A stretch of DNA of 64,000 nucleotides from Aliiruegeria lutimaris (GCF_900099935.1 NZ_FNEK01000012.1:34065-98064); one strand, 5' to 3'. Shown: positions 28,158 through 38,142, counted from the first letter of the stretch. Notes: a model not told the origin generated them from the sequence alone. Numbers and translations are program-made.

Positions 28158-29270
28158 GTGCAACGCCCGGACACTCCAAATCAACTGACTGTGCTCGGAA
28201 TCGAGAGCAGCTGCGACGATACATCTGCCGCCGTCGTACGATGGCGCAAAGAAACGGGCGGAGAAATCCTGTCGAATGTTGTCTCCGGCCAGACCGAACT
28301 TCATGCTGCTTTCGGCGGGGTCGTGCCGGAAATTGCCGCTAGGGCGCATGCCGAGAAGCTGGATCTGATGGTCGAAGCCGCTCTGCGGGATGCCAGGGTA
28401 ACCTTGAAGGAGCTGGATGCAATTGCGGTCACCGCGGGTCCGGGGCTGATCGGCGGCGTGCTGTCCGGGGTGATGTGTGCCAAGGGGCTCGCTGCGGGGG
28501 CCGGCCTGCCGCTGGTAGGGGTCAACCATCTGGCAGGCCATGCTTTGACGCCGCGCCTCACCGATGGGCTGGGTTTCCCCTACCTGATGCTGCTTGTGTC
28601 CGGTGGCCATTGCCAGTTTCTCATCGTCGAATCGCCTGACAGGTTCCACCGTCTTGGCGGCACGATTGACGATGCTCCCGGGGAAGCCTTCGACAAGACC
28701 GCACGTCTTCTCGGGCTTGAACAACCCGGCGGTCCGGAGGTGGAGCAGGCCGCCGTTGCGGGTAACTCGAAACGGTTTCCATTTCCACGTCCGCTTCTGG
28801 ACAGGCCGGGATGCGACATGTCCTTCTCCGGCCTGAAAACAGCGCTTCTGCGCGCCAGGGACGCCTGTATCAAGCGAGAGCAGGGGCTGCGCGAACAGGA
28901 TCGCGCGGATCTTTGCGCGAGCTTTCAGGCGGCTGTTGCCGATGTGCTCGCCGAGAAAAGCCGACGTGCGCTAGCCGCGTATCTTGCCCTGAACCCGCCG
29001 GTGCCGATGATGGCCGTGGCAGGTGGGGTGGCTGCGAATAACCTGATCCGTGCTCGGCTCGAAGCAGTCTGCACAGAGCAAGGAACCGGTTTCGTCGCGC
29101 CGCCGTTAGCACTGTGCACCGACAATGCGGGCATGATTGCCTGGGCCGGAATAGAGCGCTTCAGGCGGGGCGAAACCGACGATCTTACCCTTTCGGCGCG
29201 CCCACGCTGGCCACTGGACACCCGTCAGGCCGCCATGCTGGGATCGGGAAAAAAAGGCGCAAAGGCCTGA
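28158..29270 (+). CDS. tsaD: tRNA N6-adenosine threonylcarbamoyltransferase
   Basis: About 370 residues. It has [15 protein letters not shown] at the N-terminus, the metal-binding HAEKL and VNHLAGHAL histidines, [36 protein letters not shown] and a final [12 protein letters not shown]. It transfers the threonylcarbamoyl group to A37 of ANN-decoding tRNAs together with TsaB/TsaE. No ATG lies near the conserved start. GTG 28158 (giving MQRPDTPNQ) is taken; GTG 28191, immediately before LGIESS, is the alternative and would be unusually tight. The reading is open much further upstream, but that lies antisense to hemD. Confidence 0.93.
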   Translation: MQRPDTPNQLTVLGIESSCDDTSAAVVRWRKETGGEILSNVVSGQTELHAAFGGVVPEIAARAHAEKLDLMVEAALRDARVTLKELDAIAVTAGPGLIGGVLSGVMCAKGLAAGAGLPLVGVNHLAGHALTPRLTDGLGFPYLMLLVSGGHCQFLIVESPDRFHRLGGTIDDAPGEAFDKTARLLGLEQPGGPEVEQAAVAGNSKRFPFPRPLLDRPGCDMSFSGLKTALLRARDACIKREQGLREQDRADLCASFQAAVADVLAEKSRRALAAYLALNPPVPMMAVAGGVAANNLIRARLEAVCTEQGTGFVAPPLALCTDNAGMIAWAGIERFRRGETDDLTLSARPRWPLDTRQAAMLGSGKKGAKA

Positions 29271-29288
29271 AAACGCGGATTTCCGTGG

Positions 29289-30392
29289 TCATTGGACAAC
29301 GAATTCCGCGTGCAGCGCCCCTGCCGCCTTGATGCTTTTGAGTATGTCAATCAAGTCGCGCGGCGCGACTCCAAGCGCATTGAGCCCGGCAACCACTTCG
29401 GCAAGCGACGTGCCGCCATCCACTTCGGCCAAGCCGATTCCCGGCTCCTCGTCGATCTGCGCTGACGACCGGGGCACAACAACGGTCTCTCCCGGAGAGA
29501 ACGGGTTCGGTTGGATAGCAATCGGTGTCTCGTCGATCCGAAGCGTCAGGTTTCCCTGTGACACCGCGACACGCGATATGCGGACATCGTCCCCCATGAC
29601 GATGGTTCCTGAACGTTGATCCACAACCACGCGCGCCTTTCTTTCAGGCTCCACCGTGAGATTTTCGATCTTGCCGATCGCTCTGGCCGGTGAGCCACTG
29701 CGCGTTGCGGCTATATCCAGCTCGACGGTCCCCGAATCGAGCATCAGCGCGACTTGTCTGCCGAAGAAGCGATTGATCGCGGTTTCTATCCGTCCCGCGG
29801 TGGTGAAATCAGGGACGCGCAAGGCGAGGCGCAAGGATTGAAGCGAGCTGAAATCAAAATCGATCTCCCTCTCGATCCTGCCGCCCGCGGGAATGACGCC
29901 GGAAGTTGGAACCCCTGTGACGACCGATGAGGCATCCGCCTCGGCGGACACGCCTCCGGACAACACTGCACCCTGCGCAACTGCGTAGATCTGACCATCG
30001 GCAGCGGTCATCGGGGTCATAACGAGCGTCCCGCCCATCAGGCTCTTGGCGTCGCCGATGGCCGAGACGGACACATCGATCCGGCTCCCGGATCGCGCGA
30101 ATGCGGGAAGGGTTGCGGTGACGAAGACGGCGGCCACGTTTTTCGGCCGGAACTGTTCGCCTGTCACGTTCACGCCCAGACGTTCCAGCATGTTGGAGAG
30201 AATTTCCTCCGTGAAAGGCGCATTTCGAATGCCGTCGCCCGTTCCGTGAAGTCCGACCACTAGTCCGTAACCGACCAGATCGTTGCCGCGAACTCCATCG
30301 AATTCCACAAGGTCCTTGATCCGAACCGGACCCGCTTGACCGATGTGTGCGAATGCGAACAGGAGAAGAATTGCGAGAAGGAGATTTTTCAT
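29289..30392 (-). CDS. flgI: Flagellar P-ring protein
   Basis: 367 residues. A signal peptide (MKNLLLAILLLFAFAHIGQA) is followed by VRIKDLVEFDGVRGNDLVGY, the conserved FlgI start. Further family blocks are GLHGTGDG, NVAAVFVTATLPAFARSGSRID, DAKSLMGGTLVMTPM and the C-terminal LGVAPRDLIDILKSIKAAGALHAE. It assembles in the periplasm as the P-ring bushing around the flagellar rod. It is the last gene of the five-gene minus-strand flagellar run; its ATG overlaps the flgL stop by one base (TAATG). Confidence 0.96.
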   Translation of the reverse strand: MKNLLLAILLLFAFAHIGQAGPVRIKDLVEFDGVRGNDLVGYGLVVGLHGTGDGIRNAPFTEEILSNMLERLGVNVTGEQFRPKNVAAVFVTATLPAFARSGSRIDVSVSAIGDAKSLMGGTLVMTPMTAADGQIYAVAQGAVLSGGVSAEADASSVVTGVPTSGVIPAGGRIEREIDFDFSSLQSLRLALRVPDFTTAGRIETAINRFFGRQVALMLDSGTVELDIAATRSGSPARAIGKIENLTVEPERKARVVVDQRSGTIVMGDDVRISRVAVSQGNLTLRIDETPIAIQPNPFSPGETVVVPRSSAQIDEEPGIGLAEVDGGTSLAEVVAGLNALGVAPRDLIDILKSIKAAGALHAEFVVQ

Positions 30393-31399
30393 TACAGGTA
30401 ATTGGACAAGCTGAGATTGGCGGTTCTTACGGTGAGCGCGTAAAGCATCTCGATCTGGGATTCGACTTGCTGGAGTTGGGTCGCCCGGTCGTAGGGATCG
30501 GCGGTCAGCAGTTCGGCCAATGCGAGGTCAAGCGCGCTCCGTTCCGATTGTGACTCGCTTTGGGCGTCTTCGATCGTTTCTTGAATGGCTCCGATCTCCG
30601 AACGGGTCAGCAGAAGGTCCTCGTTGGTATTCAGCAACTTTTCTCCAGCCAAGTTCGCAAGAGATTTTTGTTCGTCCGATGACAGGGAAAGCGCCGGGGA
30701 CACGATCAGAACAGCCAGGGCGACGCCTGCAAGTGTGTCTCGGATTTCTTCATCCGCCGCGGTGGTTTCAATCGAAACGCTCCTGTCGGATGCGACAGAC
30801 ATTGGCGCGAGCGCCTGCGACGATCCCTGATAGTAAGGTGTCGTCTCGAATGCACCGCCTGTGGCAAACGAAGCTTCGACGACACTGGCAACACCGGCGG
30901 CTGTCGTTTCGCCCGACACGGCGATTTCCAGCGCTTCGAGCATTTCGGAGGCATCCGAAAGCGGTGGCGTATCGGTGGAAACGCCACCAAACACGAACCG
31001 GCCTGCGTAGTTCGTATTCATTCGCGAGACGATGGCTTCGAAATCCTGCGCGGCTGCAATTGAGACCGCCTGTGCCTGGGCCGGTGTGGCAGACGTGCCC
31101 GCTGACAGTAGGTCGATTGAAAGATCCTGCGTGGTTTCCTGAATGTCCCCGAGCGCCGTCTGTACGGCGCTTGCAAAACCCTCAGCCTCGGTGGCGGCAA
31201 GATCGAAGGCATCCAGACGTGTCAACGAGGACTCGATCCCGGAGATGGCCCGATAGCTGCCACCAAGCGCCGTGTCGCGGATAGCAACCTGTCCGCTGGC
31301 GAGCTCTTGGACCAATGTCTCCATTTCTGCCTTCAGCGAGGCATTCTGACTCCGGAAAAGGGTACTGGTCGCGAGATCTCCGAGAGATTGAATGGCCAT
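30392..31399 (-). CDS. flgL: Flagellar hook-filament junction protein (HAP3)
   Basis: 335 residues with flagellin-like ends. The N-terminal helix region is STLFRSQNASLKAEMETLVQ with LASGQVA, followed by the YAGRFVFGG motif typical of FlgL near residue 130. The C-terminal helix is EMLYALTVRTANLSLSNYL. The central portion is short. It caps the hook and joins the filament. It lies 2 bp downstream of flgK and overlaps flgI by one base. Confidence 0.9.
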   Translation of the reverse strand: MAIQSLGDLATSTLFRSQNASLKAEMETLVQELASGQVAIRDTALGGSYRAISGIESSLTRLDAFDLAATEAEGFASAVQTALGDIQETTQDLSIDLLSAGTSATPAQAQAVSIAAAQDFEAIVSRMNTNYAGRFVFGGVSTDTPPLSDASEMLEALEIAVSGETTAAGVASVVEASFATGGAFETTPYYQGSSQALAPMSVASDRSVSIETTAADEEIRDTLAGVALAVLIVSPALSLSSDEQKSLANLAGEKLLNTNEDLLLTRSEIGAIQETIEDAQSESQSERSALDLALAELLTADPYDRATQLQQVESQIEMLYALTVRTANLSLSNYL

Positions 31400-31401
31400 G
31401 A

Positions 31402-32859
31402 TCAGAGCTCCAAAAGATGCTGCATGAGTTCATCGACCGTCTGAATGACCCGTGCGTTCGCGGCATAAGCCTGCTCGATCAATAAAAGCTTTTGCATTTC
31501 GGTATCGGTATCCACGCCATCCTGAGCGATCTCATAGGCAATGGCCTCTGCTCTCGCCGAATGAAACGCTTGGGCACCTTCGTGTTTGCTGTAATTCGAC
31601 TCGATCTCCGAAAGAAGATCGAAGGCAATCCCTGCCAAGGATCTCGAGACGCCGGCTGATACGCCGCTCGCCGCTACGCGGGTTTCCGTGATACTTTCTG
31701 CCATTGCCGACAGCAGGCTGGCATCGCCTTCATTTCCAGCGGCGATGGCGCCAACGCCGTCGCGAATCCGCCATGCCTGTCCACCGCTGTCCGGATCGAT
31801 ATTTGCGTTCACGGAAATCCGGGCGGCCAATCCCGGCTCTGATGTCGGGTCGAACGATGCGGCACCGTCTACGAACAGCCCCAGCCCATCTGTTGCGACG
31901 GTCGCGTCGAGGCCGGAATCCTCGAAACGTTCGATCAGGTTGCGTGCCAGAGCGTCCAGGCCTGCCTGCGCTTCCACGGTTATCACGTCCCGTACTTCGA
32001 AAGCCGCTGCAAGACGGCCACCTTCAATTGATCCGTAGCTGGAATGGAGACCCAGAGGCTCTCCGTTCAGTTCCAGCCCTGACAAAGTCCCGTTTTCCAG
32101 GGTCATGTTCGCGGTGATAACCGCATGGGGCGTAAAACTCAGCTCGGCAGCGGGGCCATCGAGAAGTGTCGCACCTCCCGGTGTAAACAGGGCGATCTGG
32201 TTCCCGTCCCGTTCGACCTGGTGAACCGGGATGATCTCTGAAATGGAATCGACCAGAGCTTGGCGTTCATCCAGCAGAGAGGCCGAATCATCGCCAGAAT
32301 TTCCCATCCGGAAGATCTGCCAGTTCAGCGACTGGACCTGTTCAAGCTGGGTGTTCAGTTGCGATACCATGTCTGCGATATCGGCATCTGCTTCCATTCG
32401 GGTCTCCGCGATTTCATCGGAGATGTTGTTCAGCCCTTCTGCCAGGTTGACCGCTTTGTATACGGCGTCCTCCAGGCGAATGGTCTCCTCGGGCCGGCTG
32501 GCCGCGGAAATGAGAGCGGCCTCGAACTGATCGATCCTGTCGGTCAGGGATCCCCTCTCGGTCGGGTAGCCGATGGCTGTTTCAATGCTGAGCCAGGCCG
32601 CTGCCTGGGTTTCGGCGTTGGCCATGTTCGCATTGGCATCGCGCTGGTCCGCCAAGGCACGTTCGTTGACGATACGCGTGATCCCGACGACCCGAACGCC
32701 GGCGCCGCTTCCGCCGACCGTTTGAGAAGCGAGATTGATTTCGCGCTGTGCGTAGCCGTCGGTCATGGCGTTGGCCACGTTCGACGACACGAGCTCGACG
32801 GCGCGGGAGGCCGCGTTTAGTCCGGACAGGGCGCTGTGCAGGGAACTTGAGAGCGACAT
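31402..32859 (-). CDS. flgK: Flagellar hook-associated protein 1
   Basis: 485 residues. The rod/hook N-terminal motif is SLHSALSGLNAASRAVELVSSNVANAMTDGYAQRE (split here: ALSGLNAASRAVEL and SSNVANAMTDGYAQRE). LNWQIFRM and LLDERQALVDSISEIIPV are FlgK-specific, and the C-terminal helix ends QAYAANARVIQTVDELMQHLL. It forms the first hook-filament junction layer. Part of the motB-flgE-flgK-flgL-flgI run, 30 bp after flgE. Confidence 0.94.
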   Translation of the reverse strand: MSLSSSLHSALSGLNAASRAVELVSSNVANAMTDGYAQREINLASQTVGGSGAGVRVVGITRIVNERALADQRDANANMANAETQAAAWLSIETAIGYPTERGSLTDRIDQFEAALISAASRPEETIRLEDAVYKAVNLAEGLNNISDEIAETRMEADADIADMVSQLNTQLEQVQSLNWQIFRMGNSGDDSASLLDERQALVDSISEIIPVHQVERDGNQIALFTPGGATLLDGPAAELSFTPHAVITANMTLENGTLSGLELNGEPLGLHSSYGSIEGGRLAAAFEVRDVITVEAQAGLDALARNLIERFEDSGLDATVATDGLGLFVDGAASFDPTSEPGLAARISVNANIDPDSGGQAWRIRDGVGAIAAGNEGDASLLSAMAESITETRVAASGVSAGVSRSLAGIAFDLLSEIESNYSKHEGAQAFHSARAEAIAYEIAQDGVDTDTEMQKLLLIEQAYAANARVIQTVDELMQHLLEL

Positions 32860-32889
32860 GAGTCACGGCCTCCCGTTTGCCAGGGGATC

Positions 32890-34233
32890 CTAGCGTTTGA
32901 TGTTGGTGGTTTCCTGAAGCATTTCGTCCACCGTCTGGATGACCTTGGCGTTTGAGGAGTAGGCTCGCTGTGTATGGATCAGGTTCGTAAGCTCGTTGGC
33001 CACGTCGACCGACGACTCCTCAAGGGCGTAGCTGACGATGTCCCCGGTGGCGCCGTCACCGGCATCCCAGAGGTAGAAACTGCCGCTTTCACTCGATATC
33101 TGGTAGGTCTGGTTGTCCAGAGACGTCAGCCCGTTGGGGTTGGACATGGAGATGAGCGGAATCTGGTAGACGACACGGGAAATGCCGATGTCGAAATTGG
33201 CGATGACATAGCCATTCGCGTCAACCTCGACTGAGGTCATGATGCCGACGGGGGAGCCATCTTTCGAAATAGAAGTCGGTGCGAAGCTGTCCGACAGCTG
33301 GGTCATGCCGGCAGAGTCGTGCTGGGCCCCGATGTCGATATCGATGGGACCGCCATCAACATAGACTCTCAGAATTCCGGTCGCGGCATCGTAGCTGGAC
33401 GTCTTCGTCGCATCGATGTCGTCGATCGTCTCGGTCGCGGCGTCGTGAGTGACAGATTCGAGCGTTCCGCCGTAATCCCGATCATCCGCGAATACGAGAT
33501 CGTAGGCTGCGATCACCTCGCCCGGCGTGGCGGAATCCGAGATGGACATGCTCCAGGTGTTGGTGGCGTCGCCGATGGTTGCCGAAACAGAAGGCGTAAA
33601 GGTGATAGTCAGGGACTGCGATGTTCCCAGATTGTCTAAATACTCGATCGGCAGGGTTAGGGAGTCGCCGGTTCCGCCATATTCCGTCTCGGTTGCCGGA
33701 AGGTTCATGCCCAGCGAAATATTCTCAGTCGGTTCGCCCGCGAATTGGTTCACGTTGATCTGAACCGGCTCGAGCCCATCTGCGGTGTCACGCGGGTATT
33801 CCGGAACGGTTCCATCGGCCTCGGCGGGCCATCCCAGCAGAACAAGGCCGCTTTCGGTTTTGAGGATGCCGTCCTCATCGGTTCGAAAGGAACCGGTTGT
33901 GGTGAGATACATCGCTTCTTCGCCATTATCCGTTCCGACATCGGATTCGGTTGTGACTGGAAGGAAACCGTCGCCGCGTACCGCGAGGTCCGTCGAGTTC
34001 GACGTCGTAACGAGCGCGCCGGATTCGTCGATAAGCCGGTTCGTGGTCACGCGGACCCCGCCGGCGGAATAGGATCCGCTGCCGCCGTCAATCACCATGG
34101 AGTGGAAATCGGCTTCGGCACGTTTGTAGCCATAGGTCGACGAGTTGGCGATGTTGTCGGAAATCGTTGCAAGCTGCGTTGCGTTCGCGGCAAGACCCGC
34201 GACGCCCGCATTCAGGGAAGAGGAAATGGTCAT
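32890..34233 (-). CDS. flgE: Flagellar hook protein
   Basis: 447 residues. The N-terminal flg_bb_rod motif is LAANATQLATISDNIANSST with YGYKRAEADF. A STDLAVRGDGFLPV region follows near residue 80. The C-terminal block is TNLIHTQRAYSSNAKVIQTVDEML. These mark FlgE; the central region carries the variable hook domains, including YLTTTGSFRTDEDG. It polymerises into the flexible hook after type-III export. ATG 34233 has an AAAGGCG ribosome-binding site; the in-frame extension upstream is rejected. About 100 bp separate it from motB. Confidence 0.94.
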   Translation of the reverse strand: MTISSSLNAGVAGLAANATQLATISDNIANSSTYGYKRAEADFHSMVIDGGSGSYSAGGVRVTTNRLIDESGALVTTSNSTDLAVRGDGFLPVTTESDVGTDNGEEAMYLTTTGSFRTDEDGILKTESGLVLLGWPAEADGTVPEYPRDTADGLEPVQINVNQFAGEPTENISLGMNLPATETEYGGTGDSLTLPIEYLDNLGTSQSLTITFTPSVSATIGDATNTWSMSISDSATPGEVIAAYDLVFADDRDYGGTLESVTHDAATETIDDIDATKTSSYDAATGILRVYVDGGPIDIDIGAQHDSAGMTQLSDSFAPTSISKDGSPVGIMTSVEVDANGYVIANFDIGISRVVYQIPLISMSNPNGLTSLDNQTYQISSESGSFYLWDAGDGATGDIVSYALEESSVDVANELTNLIHTQRAYSSNAKVIQTVDEMLQETTNIKR

Positions 34234-34332
34234 TAAACGGCGCCTTTCTGCTGCTGCGACCAGAACTGGCCACACTATTGGCGCCGGCGCTTTAATGGCG
34301 GGCTAACAGATAAAGTTTTACGCTTTTACCGT

Positions 34333-35166
34333 TCAGTATTCCGGCTCGACGCGTAGCAGAACGATCTCCAGGCGATCATTTCGCATCGACATCGGGTTTG
34401 GGACGGCGGGATGCCTGTCTGCATAGCCCGCAACCCGCTCGATCCGGTCTTCTCCGACCGCGTCCCCGAGCATGAGCCGGACGGCCTCCGCGCGGGAAAG
34501 GGAATGGTCCCAGACCGGGTTTTCGGCCAGCACGATCGCGTGGGAACGGCTGAAGCCCTTGACAGCGATGTCATTGGTCGTAAGAGAAAACACGCGCCCG
34601 ATGACCGAAACCAGATCTTCGAGCAGCGGTGCTGGTGTCGCGCCGCCGGCAGCAAAGAGTGGTTCGCCCTCCGGAGCGAAAAGCTCGATGACCAGACCCT
34701 CGTCGGAAATCCTGGTAACGACATGGCGGAAGGCGTTCTGCATGGACATGCTTTCGCCGCCACTTCCCAACAGCATTTCCTCGATACCTTCCAGGCCCTT
34801 GTCCTTGTCGGCGCCGGCGGTCACTGGAATACCGGGAGACCCCGGCTTGCCGGGCGCGGCATGCCGGTTGGTCGCTCCTATTCCGTTCTGAGCCAGCGTC
34901 TCCTCGGTAAAGACCGAGTCGCCCCCCAGAGTGCCGTCTCCTCCACCCGAAATACGGTTGAGTGGAATCGTCGGGCTGAAATAGTCCGCGATACCCTTTC
35001 TTTGCTTTTCCGTTGTTGCATTCAGCAGCCACATCAGCATGAAAAAGGCCATCATCGCCGTGACGAAATCGGCATAGGCAACTTTCCACGCCCCTCCGTG
35101 GTGCCCCTCGCCGGCAATAACCTTTTTCCCCTTGATGATGACTGGTGCGTTGGAACCAACGCTCAT
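34333..35166 (-). CDS. motB: Flagellar stator protein MotB
   Basis: 277 residues. A short cytoplasmic tail with GGAWKVAYADFVTAMMAFFMLMWLL contains the single membrane span and the proton-binding Asp of the stator (AYADFVTAM). A Gly/Pro-rich linker follows, then an OmpA-like peptidoglycan-binding domain with LSRAEAVRLML. The usual GHTD of that domain reads GFSR, so the consensus His and Asp are absent; this may be normal for the subfamily. motA is not adjacent. The start at 35166 has GAGGTGA upstream. It heads the flagellar run and is divergent to the polysaccharide export gene. Confidence 0.9.
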   Translation of the reverse strand: MSVGSNAPVIIKGKKVIAGEGHHGGAWKVAYADFVTAMMAFFMLMWLLNATTEKQRKGIADYFSPTIPLNRISGGGDGTLGGDSVFTEETLAQNGIGATNRHAAPGKPGSPGIPVTAGADKDKGLEGIEEMLLGSGGESMSMQNAFRHVVTRISDEGLVIELFAPEGEPLFAAGGATPAPLLEDLVSVIGRVFSLTTNDIAVKGFSRSHAIVLAENPVWDHSLSRAEAVRLMLGDAVGEDRIERVAGYADRHPAVPNPMSMRNDRLEIVLLRVEPEY

Positions 35167-35395
35167 CCCATCACCTCGCTTTTCACCCGTCATCAGACCT
35201 AGCAGCCGTGAGTGAACGAAACATTGATGGGATTGGGGGCGAGGCCTCCGAAAGACAGGTTCCATGATGCAACACCGAAGGGGAATAGCTTGACGGGCCA
35301 TGGAAATTTTCCCGTTTTGCGAGAATTGGCAGTAATAATCGGCTCGAATGCCCCCAAAGAGGGCACCGAGGCAGATACGTATCGAGGGTAGCAGA

Positions 35396-36004
35396 ATGAT
35401 AATTAGGCTGTTCATCGCTTTCGTGGCGATGATTCTGACTCTGGGCAGCGCCAGCGCCCAGGGCAATTATCTCGTAAAACCGGGTGATACCCTTCGAATT
35501 GAAATCCTCGAGGATACCTCGCTCAACCGGCAGGTTCTGGTGTTGCCCGATGGAAATGTCAGCTTCCCCATGGCGGGGACAATTCGCGCCAGTGGGAAAA
35601 GCACCGAACAGATCGCGCGCACCATTTCCAGCAAGGTTGCGTCGAACTTCGCCGTCCAGCCGACAATCTATGTGTCGGTGGCGGACGTTTATTCCGATCG
35701 CATGGAAGTGCGCGAGCAGCCCGATGAATTGGTGACAGTCTATCTCGTGGGGGAGGTGAACACCCCCGGACCGAAGGAGGTAGAACCCGGAACGACCTTC
35801 TTGCAGCTTCTGTCCCAGAGCGGTGGCTTCACCAAGTTCGCGGCGACGAAACGGCTGCAGCTCAGGAGAACTGCCGCGGATGGACGCCAGAGCCTGTTCA
35901 AGGTCAACTACAAGGCGATCTCTCAGGGCGCGATGGTAACCAGTGATCCCGTACTCGTTCCCGGTGACGTGATACTTGTCCCGGAACGGCGCTTGTTCGA
36001 GTAA
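35396..36004 (+). CDS. Polysaccharide export protein (OPX/Wza-type, short)
   Basis: 202 residues. A signal peptide ends near SASAQ, followed by the poly-export domain YLVKPGDTLRIEILED with PDGNVSFPMAGTI, then one SLBB-type domain (VTVYLVGEVNTPGPKEV, LLSQSGGFTKFA). It ends VPGDVILVPERRLFE. It has no lipobox Cys and no C-terminal amphipathic helix, so it is a minimal periplasmic/outer-membrane-associated OPX. The ATG at 35396 has GAGGG upstream. It precedes a beta-barrel outer-membrane protein by 16 bp, suggesting an export route for an extracellular glycan whose synthesis genes are elsewhere. Confidence 0.9.
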   Translation: MIIRLFIAFVAMILTLGSASAQGNYLVKPGDTLRIEILEDTSLNRQVLVLPDGNVSFPMAGTIRASGKSTEQIARTISSKVASNFAVQPTIYVSVADVYSDRMEVREQPDELVTVYLVGEVNTPGPKEVEPGTTFLQLLSQSGGFTKFAATKRLQLRRTAADGRQSLFKVNYKAISQGAMVTSDPVLVPGDVILVPERRLFE

Positions 36005-36020
36005 CGAGAGCCAGAGAGCC

Positions 36021-37409
36021 ATGGGCGCCACCCGACATCCTGAACTTCTTGCCGGCCTGTTGGCGCTGGCGATGGTTGCCGCGCCCGCCTGCGCGGTAAC
36101 GGTGCAGGAAGATGCGTCCGACTTCTATTTCGATGTCGGTTCGGGGCTTGAGATCAACGACAATTATGAAAGTCTCGAAGACCCTCTCGGAACGACGAGC
36201 TTATGGGTCACTGATTTCGCGCTGGGCTACGAGACCGAAACCCGCCGGGAGAAATTCTCGTTCAAGACCGGCGCCCGTTTCGAACTCGGTGATTTCGCGG
36301 AAGACCCGGATCGGACGAGCCAGTGGATCAACCCTTTTGCCACCTTGCGCTACCGGCGCGAGGGAAGCGGGTCCTTCTTTCGTACCAAGCTGGATTATCG
36401 CGAGCGTGATAACGGGATCGACCTGGACAGGGATTTCGATTCCAGCACCGACCTGGTGGTAGACCAGGGAACCCGGCGGGACACGGAAGCCAAGATCGAA
36501 ATGGCGGTCGGCCTGGAGTCGCCCACTTGGGCCAAGGCAGAGCTTGCCTATCACCAGCGCCGTTTTTCCGACACGACCGACCCCGACCTGACCGATCGCG
36601 ATACGTTCCGGGTCGAGGGCGAGCTTGGATTCGCGTTGACCCGGACAAGCTCGCTGTTGCTGGTCGCGGGGTATCGCGAGAGGGACGTCATAGATGATCT
36701 CGACGATGACGAGGAGCATTCCTCTGTCGGCGCCGGCCTCCAATCGCAGCTATCCCCAGACCTGACGCTGCGCGCATTGCTCCGCTACGAGCGTAACGAA
36801 CTCACCAGCCCGGCTTCGGAAGGGCGCGAGACATCGGTGAAAGAATCACCGACCGTCGATCTCTCGCTGGTCAAGGACCTGCGCAACGGAAACCTGCGTT
36901 TCGCGCTGAAGAGCGATTTGGACAGCAACGGGGTGCGCACCACGGCGCGGATCGGGCGCAAGCTGGATCTCCAGCGGGGACAGATGAATTTCACCGTCGG
37001 CGCGACATGGCTGGACGATGGGCGCGTCACGCCCGTCGGCGCAGTGAAATGGGAACGCGACTACCGCACGCGACAGCTCTCGCTGGACTTCAACAGCGCT
37101 GTCTACACGGATGACGATCAAAACGAGGCGCTGCGCAATCGGCTTGCCTTCCGGCTGGACCAGGAATTGACGGTGCAGGACGGGTTGCGGTTCGATGTCA
37201 GTGTTTTGGCTTCGGATGATCTCGACGGCGAGGGCGGCGACTATCGGCAGGCCGCGGCCAGCATCAGCTATTTCCGCAGCATTCAGAGCGATTTGAGCCT
37301 TGTCACTGGTTATCGGCACGCCTTCTCCGATGACGGCGACAACAAGAATGTCGTGACCGAGAACAAGGTTTTCGTCCGGATTGACAAGCGGTTCTCCCTG
37401 CGACCGTGA
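36021..37409 (+). CDS. Outer-membrane beta-barrel protein (BBP2_2-like)
   Basis: 462 residues. A signal peptide ends around APACA. Sequence after that shows alternating polar/aromatic strands throughout (FDVGSGLEINDNYES, TDFALGYETETRREKFSFK, SLVTGYRHAFSD), acidic loops rich in Asp, and the conserved early GLEINDNYE motif of BBP2_2/exopolysaccharide-locus barrels. It ends in Phe-Ser-Leu-Arg-Pro, close to an outer-membrane C-terminal strand. It is 16 bp after the OPX gene and probably forms the outer-membrane part of the same glycan exporter (inferred). Confidence 0.82.
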   Translation: MGATRHPELLAGLLALAMVAAPACAVTVQEDASDFYFDVGSGLEINDNYESLEDPLGTTSLWVTDFALGYETETRREKFSFKTGARFELGDFAEDPDRTSQWINPFATLRYRREGSGSFFRTKLDYRERDNGIDLDRDFDSSTDLVVDQGTRRDTEAKIEMAVGLESPTWAKAELAYHQRRFSDTTDPDLTDRDTFRVEGELGFALTRTSSLLLVAGYRERDVIDDLDDDEEHSSVGAGLQSQLSPDLTLRALLRYERNELTSPASEGRETSVKESPTVDLSLVKDLRNGNLRFALKSDLDSNGVRTTARIGRKLDLQRGQMNFTVGATWLDDGRVTPVGAVKWERDYRTRQLSLDFNSAVYTDDDQNEALRNRLAFRLDQELTVQDGLRFDVSVLASDDLDGEGGDYRQAAASISYFRSIQSDLSLVTGYRHAFSDDGDNKNVVTENKVFVRIDKRFSLRP

Positions 37410-37482
37410 CGGGTATGGGAGTATCGGCCAGCGGTGCCAATCCGGCTTGCCATTGGGCGTAATCGCGATCAAGCATCAGACC

Positions 37483-38142
37483 ATGATTTCGACCGCTCCA
37501 CGAATGCGCTTCCCGGGAAAGCCCCTTCTGCTTGGGATCATCGGGCTCTGCACGCTTATAGAAGCGGCTTGCCTGCTGACTGAAATCGGCATGTTCAGGG
37601 GTTCGAATCTCAGGAATCTGCTTCTCGGCTACGGGGCCTTCTGGCCGGATCTTCTGCATGGAAGCCAGCCGGTCATCGCGCTCCAACCCGCGCTGATGTT
37701 CGTCACCTATGGCTTCCTGCATGGCGGACTTCTGCATCTTGTCTTCAACATGATGACGCTCTGGATGCTGGGCCGTATCGTGATCGGGCGCTCCGGTGCG
37801 CTCCAGTTCGCCGTGATCTACTTTCTTTCGCTGCTCGGGGGCGGGGCCGGTTACGGCCTGTTGCATTCGGGCGGCTGGCCGATGGTCGGCGCTTCCGGCG
37901 CCCTTTTCGGGCTGGCCGGGACAATCCTCCTCTGGGTCTGGCGCGCGCAACCGAGCCTTGCGGCCTCCCTGGCCGCGACATGGAAGGTCTTTGCATTCCT
38001 CCTGCTCTATAACGTGGTCATGTATGTTGCGCTGGCCGGTGGGCTTGCATGGGAGGCGCATCTGGGTGGTTTTCTGGCCGGGTGGATCGTTGCATGGATC
38101 TGGCCGAGGCGCGGCCCGAAAGGCGTTTTCCGGCGCAGTTGA
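37483..38142 (+). CDS. Rhomboid-family intramembrane serine protease
   Basis: 219 residues with about six membrane helices. The rhomboid signature is present: FLHGGLLHLVFNMMTLWMLG (the oxyanion region HxxxN), catalytic Ser near residue 138 in GASGALFG, and catalytic His near residue 193 in WEAHLGGFLAG. It should cleave single-span substrates within the inner membrane. Start 37483 has no good ribosome-binding site; MRFPGKP at 37504 is possible. It follows the beta-barrel gene by 73 bp and may or may not be co-transcribed. Confidence 0.9.
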   Translation: MISTAPRMRFPGKPLLLGIIGLCTLIEAACLLTEIGMFRGSNLRNLLLGYGAFWPDLLHGSQPVIALQPALMFVTYGFLHGGLLHLVFNMMTLWMLGRIVIGRSGALQFAVIYFLSLLGGGAGYGLLHSGGWPMVGASGALFGLAGTILLWVWRAQPSLAASLAATWKVFAFLLLYNVVMYVALAGGLAWEAHLGGFLAGWIVAWIWPRRGPKGVFRRS

